A DNA stretch of 13,306 nt from Entamoeba histolytica HM-1:IMSS. Lineage: Eukaryota > Evosea > Mastigamoebida > Endamoebidae. Shown here in pieces: positions 1 through 8,002 of the stretch (position 1 is its first letter; every line of letters starts with the position of its first letter). A model generated the notes under the pieces. It searched no databases and was not told the origin of the DNA. It was given only the letters and a program-made list of their open reading frames with translations. The position numbers and the translations under genes were made by a program. The stretch covers positions 1 through 13,306 of the forward strand of contig NW_001915231.1 in assembly GCF_000208925.1 (NCBI RefSeq), written 5' to 3'.

Positions 1-512
1 GCAATTCTTCTTGCTAATCTTACTGCTTCAGCTTTTTCTCCTTTTGAAACTCTATATGATGCAAACATAAATACCATTGACAAACAATCTCCAAGTTCAT
101 TTAATGCATCTTGGAATGTTGGATATCGTTCTTGAATAGTTGATGCTAAATCAATAACTGGTTTAGTTTTAAGTAATTGTTCTTTAGTTTTAAATTCTTT
201 TCGAGCTGTTAATTTTCTAATATGTTTTTTAAATGCACGAATTTGTTTAATTTTAAGTGTTACTTTATCATTAACTAATGGCTTAATATCATCAATGTGG
301 TAATACGTTTTCTTTTGTGTTAATGTATTTAGTCCTTTACTAGGTAATCTTGGTGATACTCCCTTTAAAATACAAATCTTTCTGAACTGTTCCATTGTGC
401 AATTCAATCGTTTAATGGCTTGTGTTCTTGTAATGTATTTTGATATTTTTGGTGCTTTCTCCTTTTTACCAGCAAATCTCTTTGATTGATGTTTACCGTG
501 TCCTTTAACCAT
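1..512 (-). CDS. PES1: Pescadillo/Nop7 homologue, N-terminal part (gene runs off the left edge)
   Basis: This is the first 170 codons of a Pescadillo family protein. The family works in the nucleolus with Bop1/Erb1 and WDR12/Ytm1 (the PeBoW complex) in processing the rRNA of the large ribosomal subunit. The call rests on the N-terminal Pescadillo domain: ITRTQAIKRL (residues 27-36), FRKICILKGVSPR (43-55), YYHIDDIKPLV (70-80), IQERYPTFQDALNELGD (126-142) and RVSKGEKAEAVRLARR (154-169). These match, block by block and in the same order, the human-type N-terminus (ITRNKA, FRRLCILKGIYP, IKERYPTFIDALRDLDD). The start at 512 is well placed: reading upstream in frame there is a stop (positions 546-548) and no other ATG. 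The lead peptide is Lys-rich, as usual in the family. The BRCT domain and C-terminus lie outside the window. The minus strand upstream holds two TATATAAAA-like stretches, which could be promoter elements but are not diagnostic in DNA this A+T-rich. No intron is seen in this part. Confidence 0.95.
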   Translation of the reverse strand, partial: MVKGHGKHQSKRFAGKKEKAPKISKYITRTQAIKRLNCTMEQFRKICILKGVSPRLPSKGLNTLTQKKTYYHIDDIKPLVNDKVTLKIKQIRAFKKHIRKLTARKEFKTKEQLLKTKPVIDLASTIQERYPTFQDALNELGDCLSMVFMFASYRVSKGEKAEAVRLARRI

Positions 513-1429
513 TTGATAAAATGTACGTTTCTTTTTTTTTTTCTCTTAGGGTTTATTTTTTTAATTGTTCTTTTTATATAATTGATGTTTTATATAACGC
601 TTTTTAATTATTTTTCTTCTCTTCTTAACTAACATTATTTAATTATTCATTTCATTCCTCTTCACATTATAGTCTTTTCTTTTTCTGGGTCAGTGCAATA
701 ACTACATGAACAACTAGTTTTTAAGTATAATAGAAAATAATGTTATATCTTCTTGAGAGTTATCTTGGCTTTTATATATACTTTTTTGATTATTTGTGAA
801 TGTAGAACGAGTGTTATAACCAGAATGACAACCACAAGAAACAACAAAAACAAGTCAAATATTATATATGTCTATAAAAAATTTTTATTAAAGTAAAGAT
901 AAATTATTTAAAAGAATGAAAAATTCAACTTATATTATACAATGTAATTCCAATAAGATTAAAAATCCTTCTTCCAAAAGTAGTTTTATAGAATGTTAAA
1001 TTATTATTTAAGAACAAATGATTAAAAAGAAAATTAAATTCAATTAATAACAATTATTATTTATTGAATGAAGCTTTATTCTTTTGTAAGTCATAACTAC
1101 TCAAAACAAACTCAAAAAATAATAAAAACAAAACCAAAAGAATAGGTTGTATTGAAAGAGTTTATTTAATAAATGTTATATTATCAATAAGGATAAAATC
1201 AGTTTATTAAATTTATGGATATCAATAAAAATGTATGTCTTCATTAAAAGACTTAAATGTCTATATAACCTAATATCATCTACTTTAATTGAAAAATAAA
1301 AAAAAGTAAAATAGACAGTTTTATATCTGACCTGTTTAAAATGTTTATTCATATAGAAATTCTTCATGTAGTTATTGATTTTTAATAATTAAATTAGAAA
1401 GAAAAAACTTTTTAATCAAATTAGTAAAT
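513..1429. other. Intergenic A+T-rich stretch, no supportable gene
   Basis: I find no convincing gene. The first 100 bases should hold the promoter of the Pescadillo gene (minus strand). A less A+T-rich patch at about 680-850 contains a short open stretch on the minus strand (714-854) without an ATG. It would encode a Cys/Ser/Asn-rich peptide beginning CGCHSGYNTRS after a few hydrophobic residues and could be the tail of a lost gene. A 63-residue reading frame on the minus strand (1176-1367) is of low-complexity Ile/Phe/Lys/Tyr composition and has no coding character. Confidence 0.6.
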
Positions 1430-3493
1430 TATATTCTTCTTGTAAATTTTCTAAGTTTTAATTCTTTATTAAAAGTAAAAAAGTAACAGTCATTCTAAAA
1501 TAGAAAATCAATACTAATAAGTTCATTACATTCTATTCATAATGTAAAAATTACTTTCCTAAGTTAATAAAACACTTTTTATAGAAACTTTTTACCATTA
1601 ATTCAGTATTTGTTGGAGTAAGAATATCGACTATCTTAACGAGACTATTTTTGTAGATTGTGTTAATTTTCAAAGAGATAATGAAGAATTAATTAAGTTA
1701 TTCTCATACAATGATTTAAGTAATATTAAATTATCAAATATATATATAAAACCCTTCAATTAATATAAAACAGTATTATAATGAATTTAATAATGAACTA
1801 TGAGAGCTGTATTAAAATGTTATATATTGGAAATGATATTGAAATTAGAGGATTTGTTTTTTATTAATAACTTGATTAGTTCTAATAATTTATTTACAAT
1901 AACATAAACTTTTAATAGTATCAACTCTGAAAATCAAAATAATTATAACACAACCAAATATTATATAAGAAAATAATACTTTAAATTGTATTAATGAATA
2001 TCAATAATGTGACAGTAATTATAGCAACAAAATTTTTATATCAAGTCTTTCAACAATAACAAAATTATTTTTTGTTGTTGTACATTAATTATTTTCATTT
2101 TAAAATGTGTCAGTGATATAACAAATACAAATTCTATTAAATTAAGTTGGTATGAGTTGAATAATAATAATATATTAAAAGAGTTAATAAATCGAACGCT
2201 GAACATTATTTTCATGGTATAATAATTTCTCATTGTAAAACATATACTTCAAAAGAATAATCAATAGACAGCAATACCATTTCATATAAAAACTTGGATT
2301 TAAAAATACAATCAGTTTATTATCATCTATGAATAATAAAATTGATAACCAAAAATATTATTTATTGTTGCATAAAAAATAATATAACATTAATTTTAAT
2401 TCTTTTAAATTAAATCAAATTACTATTACTAAATCTCATAGTATTGGTTTTGATGTATCTTTTTCTTTTATCAAGCATGCATTGAATTAAATATTTTATA
2501 TTCTTATAGTAATATAATATGTCAATGTCTATTAAATACTTTAATATTATTGGAAATATTCATTCAATAAAGTTATCAAAACATTTTTAAATGAAATATC
2601 TTTATTTGGTACTGTGCAAATCATTTCAAAAGAAACAAAAACAATTATTTTTAGTTGTTATTACTTAGTTAAACTAAAAGTATTATTTCCAATGAAACGT
2701 CACATTAAAAGTAATTCTCTGAATATTATATGTAGTGAATATAAAAATATTAAAAAATATTATATTAAAAATGAATATACCATCATACTTTAAATGTGAT
2801 AGTGTTGGATGTCTTAAAAGTGAAGAGTTGAAATATTTTAATAGAAGCAAATCATATAAGAAAAATAAGTATTGTTGATGGTGTTTCAATTACTTTTCTC
2901 AATTCACACATAATTGATAAAAAAAGTATATTCTCTCAGTTATTGTCAAATACTTAAAGATAAACCAAATAAAATACCTGAAGTGTATTATAAAGAATTA
3001 AAAAAAAACATATGGGGATTTTTAGACTCTAATGAAGTATTGTATTTGAAATTATTTCCTTCCAAAAAAGTTACAATTTGCTCTGGTTTATATATTAATT
3101 TTTATACTTTTGAAATATAACATTTAATTATTCATCTTGAGTTCGACTAATGAGTATAAAAATAAGATAACCTTAAAGTAACTAACTATTATTGAAGGTG
3201 GAAACAATTCTTTCCCATTAATATGACAATTAGGACTAATTCATTCATATAGCATTTCTTTGAAAAAAAAGAAAGAAACAGTTCATAGAAAATAAATACA
3301 AAGATAAACATATTCCAATAATTTTAGAAATTTGGTTATTAGAAATGGTAACAACTTAAATTCATACAAGGTACTAAACATCTAAAAAATATTCATGTTC
3401 AGTTTTAATGCTAATTTGGTAGATTTAATTGGATTATCAAAACTAGTTAGTTTACACATAAGAGATTTTTCTAAAATTATAACACAAAAATAA
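1430..3493 (+). pseudogene. Decayed leucine-rich-repeat protein gene, Entamoeba family type
   Basis: No long frame is open, yet the plus strand has a chain of short stretches with coding-like composition, spread over all three frames and separated by stops and small frame shifts. Examples are 1629-1763 (contains IFVDCVNFQRDNEELIKLFS), 2118-2222 (ITNTNSIKLSWYELNNN, then LKELINRTLNI), 2790-2957 with one internal stop (contains IEANHIRKISIVDG), 2914-3120 (contains VYYKELKKNIWGFLDSNEVL) and 3401-3493 (NLVDLIGLSKLVSLHIRDF). The last has the spacing of a leucine-rich repeat, and the preceding frame (about 3358-3408) reads FIQGTKHLKNIHV, another repeat-like unit. The fragments run in one direction with a 5'-to-3' order that makes sense for one gene of about 680 codons. 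Entamoeba genomes carry families of such proteins, and I matched the style from general knowledge, not by alignment. The family name is therefore less certain than the claim that a gene has decayed here. The limits are approximate. Confidence 0.45.
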
Positions 3494-3559
3494 TTCAAAT
3501 CCTTTATTTAACTATTATCATATTATTTTTTAATTTTGAAATAAGAAATAAAATCCAAT

Positions 3560-3763
3560 CTATAAGTCAGTTGGATGGAGGATAGTAATGTCTTTCCCAT
3601 CTCCTTGAAAATTTGTTGTTGTTGCTCTGTAAGGACAAACTTCTTTGTGAAGTTCATCAAAAGATTTTCCAAAAAAATCTTGGCGTACATAATTTTCTTT
3701 TGATTCAAGAATAGCCTTGTTTAACTTTTCAAATTCATTGGTTGATTGAATTTGTATTGACAT
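3560..3763 (-). CDS. Small protein of unknown function, 67 residues
   Basis: I do not recognise this protein. It begins MSIQIQSTNEFEKLNKAI and ends DITILHPTDL. The composition is that of a real soluble protein: mixed charges, Phe and Gly in the middle (DFFGKSFDELHKEV, about residues 29-42), a Cys-Pro-Tyr-Arg at 43-46, and no low-complexity run. The first half could form a helix and the second half looks more extended. There is no signal peptide or membrane segment. It lies on the same strand as the TLDc gene, with its ATG about 50 bases past that gene's stop, a spacing common between separate genes in Entamoeba. A second minus-strand frame overlaps it (3523-3708), but that one is rich in Gln/Ile/Lys and looks like a shadow. 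The coding region could be a complete small gene or the surviving 5' part of a longer one; no splice signal near the stop argues for further exons. Confidence 0.6.
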   Translation of the reverse strand: MSIQIQSTNEFEKLNKAILESKENYVRQDFFGKSFDELHKEVCPYRATTTNFQGDGKDITILHPTDL

Positions 3764-3814
3764 TTTCTTTTTCTAAGTTCTTTTTGGATTTTTGAAACTA
3801 TAAAATTTAATTTA

Positions 3815-4804
3815 TTAAAACCATTCAATAACTAAAACTTTTTCAGTGTTAAATATTTCTGGATAACAATTCCCTGTTAATAATTCTTTTCCAACTAATG
3901 AGGGTATTGAATAGTGTTGGTCTATATTCCTAAATACAAATGATTCGTTGGGATGGTTAGAAATCAAAAATGCATTTTGAACTCCAAAAAGTTGTACTGA
4001 ATTTTTTGGATAAAAAACAAGTCTGGACGATTGAACTTTTGGTGTAATTTTTGTGGCTGTTGTATGATGAGGATTCTTCAAAGAAAAAATAAAAAAGCCT
4101 TTGTCTTCAGGTCCTGCAGACTCTTCTTTTTCTTTTATTTTAGGAATTCTTGCTTGACTGAAACAGCCAAATACCCATTTGTCACTAGTAAGTACAACAA
4201 ATGCAAGATTACTTCTTCCATCAACTTTTTTATTAAAAGCTAATGTTGTGAATTCATCAACTTCAGTATTATAAATAATTCGGTATTTTGTTAGTCCAAT
4301 CCATTGTTTTAATTTATCTATATGTCTTTTATGAATGAATAATTGTTCTTTAATATAATTTTCAATACTATCATCCATAAATGATTCTTTTCTTTCTATT
4401 GATAACTCACTGTCAGACTCACAATGAGTTGATTCTTCATCTTCAGGAAATAAAGTCCTTAAACCACAATCTTTTTTTACAGGAGTTCTAAACTTTTCTT
4501 TTAAAAAACCAAGTTTTTTAAATTCACCAACAGTATTATTTTTATTAACTTTAGAATAAACTTCATGATAAGCCACTTTACCAACAATGTTCAATACCCC
4601 TTTATTAAGAAGATTAATCACCTTATATTCTTTTGGGATTGGGGTACATATAATAGAAGGGCTTGTAAAATCACTTTCAGTTGATAAATAAGATTTGTGA
4701 GAATAAAAAAGATTTGACTCATCTTCTTGTTTATAACTTTTATTTGTTGGTTCAGTAAATAAGTCTTCAGTTATAAGCTTTATCCCCGTAAATTCTTTTG
4801 ACAT
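3815..4804 (-). CDS. TLDc-domain protein
   Basis: This 329-residue intronless gene has a disordered, acidic N-terminal half (residues 1-160, with Ser/Glu-rich stretches at about 20-50 and 120-145) and a C-terminal TLDc-type domain (about 166-329). The domain is recognised by its order of parts: LKQWIGLTKYRIIYNTEVDEF (165-185), the core strand LAFVVLTSDKWVFGCFSQ (200-217), the FFIFSL strand (237-242), the LFGVQNAFLISN strand pair (272-283), and the closing VLVIEWF (323-329), which stands where family members end with a hydrophobic strand and Glu. TLDc domains occur in OXR1/NCOA7-type proteins, linked to oxidative stress resistance and to binding of the vacuolar ATPase, and Entamoeba has many single-domain versions of unknown role. 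A 20-residue insertion rich in Lys/Glu (221-235) sits between two core strands. Residues 71-105 may form a small separate helical part. The start at 4804 is the first ATG of the frame, and a TATA-like element lies 24 bases upstream. The gene shares a 486-base upstream region with the transporter gene on the other strand. Confidence 0.8.
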   Translation of the reverse strand: MSKEFTGIKLITEDLFTEPTNKSYKQEDESNLFYSHKSYLSTESDFTSPSIICTPIPKEYKVINLLNKGVLNIVGKVAYHEVYSKVNKNNTVGEFKKLGFLKEKFRTPVKKDCGLRTLFPEDEESTHCESDSELSIERKESFMDDSIENYIKEQLFIHKRHIDKLKQWIGLTKYRIIYNTEVDEFTTLAFNKKVDGRSNLAFVVLTSDKWVFGCFSQARIPKIKEKEESAGPEDKGFFIFSLKNPHHTTATKITPKVQSSRLVFYPKNSVQLFGVQNAFLISNHPNESFVFRNIDQHYSIPSLVGKELLTGNCYPEIFNTEKVLVIEWF

Positions 4805-4827
4805 AACTTCTTTTTAGTTTAGCTATA

Positions 4828-4836
4828 CTTAAATAG
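4828..4836 (-). promoter_or_regulatory. Possible TATA-like element of the TLDc gene
   Basis: On the minus strand this reads CTATTTAAG, one or two bases away from the GTATTTAAA-type element described for Entamoeba core promoters. It ends 24 bases before the ATG. Since 5' leaders in Entamoeba are often only a few bases long, the distance is plausible. In DNA this A+T-rich such a match could be chance. Confidence 0.3.
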
Positions 4837-5290
4837 TTTAGTCTATTCTAATGAAAAAAAGATATCCACAAAAGAGATTGTAGTAAAGAAGAAGTTGCAT
4901 TAATTTCGTTTTTGAGAGACAAATATTTTATTCATTTCTTAAAAATGTTGTATGAATAAATCATTACAAGATTAATTTACTTTCTTTTTATTTCATTTAA
5001 TCCTACAAATAAGAGAAGAACATTTATATTATCAATTAATAGAAAATAAAAAAAACAAGTTTCTCCTTATTGTTTTATTGTCTTCTTATTTTTTTCTTTT
5101 TCTATTTCACTAATAAATTTCTCTTCTATTTTATATATTTTTCTATAAACGAAAATATTCCCAAAATTCTCTCTTCTTCTCCACTCTTCGCTAAATTTCG
5201 GAAAATACATCCAAACCATTCTATTTGTTCTGTGTAAAAATCCCTTCCTTTATCAACCTCATCTGTCTTTTTTATAAATAAAATTTTTGA
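4837..5290. other. Divergent intergenic region between TLDc and transporter genes
   Basis: This stretch separates two genes that are transcribed away from each other, so it should hold both promoters. The part nearest the transporter gene (about 5160-5270) is pyrimidine-rich and less A+T-rich than the rest. A TATAAATA at 5273-5280 lies only 11 bases before the transporter ATG, too close to act as a usual TATA unless the leader is nearly absent. No coding region is supported on either strand. Confidence 0.5.
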
Positions 5291-6973
5291 ATGAGCGCAA
5301 CACAAAAAATAAAATCGTTTATTCAATTCCTTAATATTCCTAATTACTTCATTGGTGGATTTACTATTAATATGGCAACATATTTTTGTTGGTTAATTAT
5401 TCCATTATTAATGAAAGAAAATGGTGCGAGTTCTTTCTTAATTGGTTTAGCAGATGCGGTTACTTTTGGGATTTGTGGATTGTTATGTCCCATCATTGGG
5501 TTATTCTTAAATAAAAAATGGTTTCCAATAGCAGATATTTGTCGAATTGGTTTTGTTTTACAAGCCATTTCTGGAATTTGCATTGCTTTATATTATATTA
5601 AAGGAACACTTTTACTTCCAATTTTCTTTATTTTAATACTTCAATCATTTGCTCTTGCATTTTTCTGGTCAATTTGTGAATTTATGTTGTCTGAAGAAGC
5701 ATATAAAGGAGAAGTTAACAAAGTTATTTCACGATTTGCTTGTTCGTGGTCATTAGGAAAGGCTATTGGATTTTGTGTTAGTGGACCAATGAAAACTGCT
5801 TTTGGAAATACATTTTCATTGTATTTCTCATCATTCATTTCATTAATCTCTTTTGTTCTTTTCCCTAGAATGCCAAGAAATAGAAGTGATATTACCCGTA
5901 GTGAAGCAAAGGCTCTAAGAAAAAAAGAAAAGAATGTCAAAGGACATGAGAGTGTTTCAGATATTTCAGTTGATATTGAAGAACTTAATAATAGTAAATC
6001 AGTTTCATCAGATGAAAGTGAAGAACAACCAAAATCTTCAAATGAAACAAATGAAATTAAAAATGTTACAAAAGAAGAAAAGAATGAGAAGAATAACTCA
6101 TCAGAAAAAAAGAAACAACCTAAACCAACATATACTCCATATTATTTTATGATGTATTATTTTAATAATCTTGTTATTCATTTCACTGTTTATGGTACAA
6201 TTGCTGTATTTGGTAATCAATACATTGACTTTGTTGATGAAAATAATATTGTCTTAAATGGAGTAAATGATGACCCTGCTACTTTTGCTAGTGTGTTTCT
6301 TGGAATTATTTATTTTAGTCAAACAATTACCTTCTTCGTACTTGGTTTATTCCATCATTGGCAATACGTTTTAAGTCTTAATATCATTGTTCAAATAATT
6401 ATTGCTGGAGTAAGTGTTGGAATGGTCTTTATTAGAAATGGATGGGTTTTATGTGCATTTGCTGTTGTTATAGGAATTATTTCTGGATATGAACTTCAAT
6501 CAATTGTTGTTTATTCTGTTAGTTCACCACCAAAAAATAAAGGTAAAATCTTAGGGTTGACTGAATGTGTTGGAGAGTTAACATGTTCATTATGTCCATT
6601 ATTTGCTGGGCTTCTTGCCACTGCAATGGATGATAGAAGGTATGCACTCTATCAAGGTATTGTATTACAAGTTGTTGGTATTGTGCTATGTATTACTTTG
6701 ATGGCAGTGACAAAAATTCTTGAAATAAGAAGAAAGAAAAGAGTAGGAGAAGATATTGGTATTGAAATGTTAGAAGAAGGTCAAGAAAATAGTGAGGACC
6801 AAAAAGAAAAAACATCTTCAGAATTATTTGAAGGTAGTCCTAAGACAAAACCTACACAAGTTGAATCTGATCAAAAATCTGACGTTGAAGTACCAATGGT
6901 TATTGTGAAAAAGGAAGAAGAAAGTGAATCATCTACACTCTCTTCTTCTTCTAATAACAGTGAAGATGATTAA
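5291..6973 (+). CDS. Major facilitator superfamily transporter with long charged loop and tail
   Basis: This 560-residue intronless gene encodes a polytopic membrane protein. Six hydrophobic segments lie in the N-half (about 22-41, 49-72, 86-103, 106-130, 149-168, 174-192) and six in the C-half (about 284-305, 331-353, 357-381, 383-408, 416-443, 452-475), the 6+6 plan of the major facilitator superfamily. The loop between halves (about 195-283) is long, hydrophilic and rich in Ser, Glu, Asn and Lys. The C-terminal tail (about 478-560) is acidic and Ser-rich, ends in Asp-Asp, and should face the cytosol. The short basic run after segment 6 (PRMPRNR, 192-198) fits the positive-inside rule. The substrate cannot be read from the sequence: the usual A-motif between segments 2 and 3 is weak (GLFLNKKWF, 70-78), and no sugar-transporter signature is visible. 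The start at 5291 is the first ATG, and the N-terminus is short, as is common for these proteins. The downstream region has TTTATT/TAATT-type stretches suitable for 3' end formation. Confidence 0.85.
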   Translation: MSATQKIKSFIQFLNIPNYFIGGFTINMATYFCWLIIPLLMKENGASSFLIGLADAVTFGICGLLCPIIGLFLNKKWFPIADICRIGFVLQAISGICIALYYIKGTLLLPIFFILILQSFALAFFWSICEFMLSEEAYKGEVNKVISRFACSWSLGKAIGFCVSGPMKTAFGNTFSLYFSSFISLISFVLFPRMPRNRSDITRSEAKALRKKEKNVKGHESVSDISVDIEELNNSKSVSSDESEEQPKSSNETNEIKNVTKEEKNEKNNSSEKKKQPKPTYTPYYFMMYYFNNLVIHFTVYGTIAVFGNQYIDFVDENNIVLNGVNDDPATFASVFLGIIYFSQTITFFVLGLFHHWQYVLSLNIIVQIIIAGVSVGMVFIRNGWVLCAFAVVIGIISGYELQSIVVYSVSSPPKNKGKILGLTECVGELTCSLCPLFAGLLATAMDDRRYALYQGIVLQVVGIVLCITLMAVTKILEIRRKKRVGEDIGIEMLEEGQENSEDQKEKTSSELFEGSPKTKPTQVESDQKSDVEVPMVIVKKEEESESSTLSSSSNNSEDD

Positions 6974-7215
6974 AAGTAAAAAAAACCAAAAACATATTAA
7001 CAAATTCATATACCTTATTTTTAGACGTTAATAATTTATTTATTAATAATTTTATTTAATACGTTTATTATATTTTCTTATATTTATGTTTATAGAGTAA
7101 AACGTTTCTATAATATTAGAGTAAATAGTATTTTGAAATTATAAAATTAATATTGAATAATTTTTTCTTTTTAAGAAAAGATCAATTAAACATTTATTTA
7201 TCGTTTTATCATTTC

Positions 7216-7898
7216 ATGGAAAATCAGTATCGATTTAAAGTTGTGTTTTATGGAAACCATCGTGTTGGAAAAACTTCTATTGTTAATAAACACCTTACAG
7301 GAGAGTTCCATGCTCATGTAAAAGAACCAACTGCATTATTTGTTTGATTTTTAATGTTATAATAATGTATGTAAAATGACATTAACATCGACAGGATACA
7401 ACAACCATTGAATTAACAGGGAAAAAAGGTATAAAGTATAGTGTTATTATGGACCTTTATCATAGTCCAAAAGAAGATATATTAACTGATTCACCAGTTT
7501 TCATTGGTAAAGCAGATGCCATCGTTGCAGTATTTTCATTTGATGACTACAAATCATTTGAAGATACTGAAGGGTGGTTATTTTTTGGAATGAGCCATTC
7601 AGATCCTAAAGTCCAATTTATTATTGCTTCAAAGGCTGATAAAAAGGAAAAAGTAGTACAAAGGTCAGAAGGAATTGATTTGGCAAAAAGACTTGGAGTG
7701 AATTATTTTGAAGTTTCAGCTCGTTCTGGTAAAAATATTCAAGACTTCTTTGAAACATTAGCTAAAATACTTTTAAAACAGAAACTTGTTTCAACTCAAA
7801 AACTCTCCAAACAACCTTCTCTACCTCAACAATTTAGTAAATCGAATGATGAATATCAACGACTTGATTCTGAGATTAATTCTGTTTTTGACCATTAA
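7216..7898 (+). CDS. Atypical Ras/Rab-like small GTPase, two exons (7216-7341 joined to 7395-7898)
   Basis: Two frames join across a 53-base intron to give 209 residues with the small GTPase plan. The P-loop is GNHRVGKTS (13-21). A Thr in switch I sits at 39 in EPTALF, followed after the splice by DTTTIEL as the next strand. The nucleotide-base motif is SKAD (121-124) in place of NKxD, and the last motif is VSAR (149-152) in place of TSAK. The region that should be DxxG (WDTAG in Ras and Rab) reads MDLYHSPKE (61-69): the Asp stays, but the Gly and the catalytic Gln are gone. The C-terminus ends SVFDH, with no Cys for prenylation, so membrane attachment by the usual route is unlikely. I chose the ATG at 7216 over the in-frame ATG at 7153, since it puts the P-loop at the usual distance from the N-terminus and the 21 residues in between are Phe/Leu-rich with no family counterpart. 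The gene faces the RhoGAP-like gene tail to tail. The subfamily (Rab, Ras or other) cannot be decided. Confidence 0.8.
7342..7394 (+). other. Spliceosomal intron of the GTPase gene (53 bases)
   Basis: Without removal of this piece the first frame ends at a TGA two codons past the splice site. With it removed, exon 1 (42 codons, phase 0) joins exon 2 and restores the switch I region. The 5' site reads GTTTGA and the 3' site CGACAG. Entamoeba introns usually begin GTTTGT and end TAG, so both ends differ slightly from the common form. A TTAAC about 10 bases before the 3' end could serve as branch site. The length is typical for the genus. Confidence 0.75.
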
Positions 7899-8002
7899 AA
7901 TCACTTGTCTTTTCATTCTTTTCTTTTAAGACTTATTTGTCTTGTAGTTTGTGAGTGATTATTTTATTTAAATTATCCGAAAAGGTAAAACCTAATAATA
8001 TT

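Noticed and set aside
1176..1367. 63-residue minus-strand frame
   Set aside because: Low-complexity Ile/Phe/Lys/Tyr composition as expected from A+T-rich DNA; no recognisable motif.
2036..2889. Two minus-strand frames (2036-2233 and 2683-2889)
   Set aside because: They lie antisense to coding-like plus-strand fragments of the decayed repeat-protein gene and look like shadows.
5126..5326. 66-residue minus-strand frame across the transporter start
   Set aside because: It covers the transporter's promoter and first codons and shows no family features.
7153..7215. In-frame upstream ATG that would add 21 residues to the GTPase
   Set aside because: The added residues are Phe/Leu/Tyr-rich with no family counterpart, and the ATG at 7216 gives the normal distance to the P-loop.
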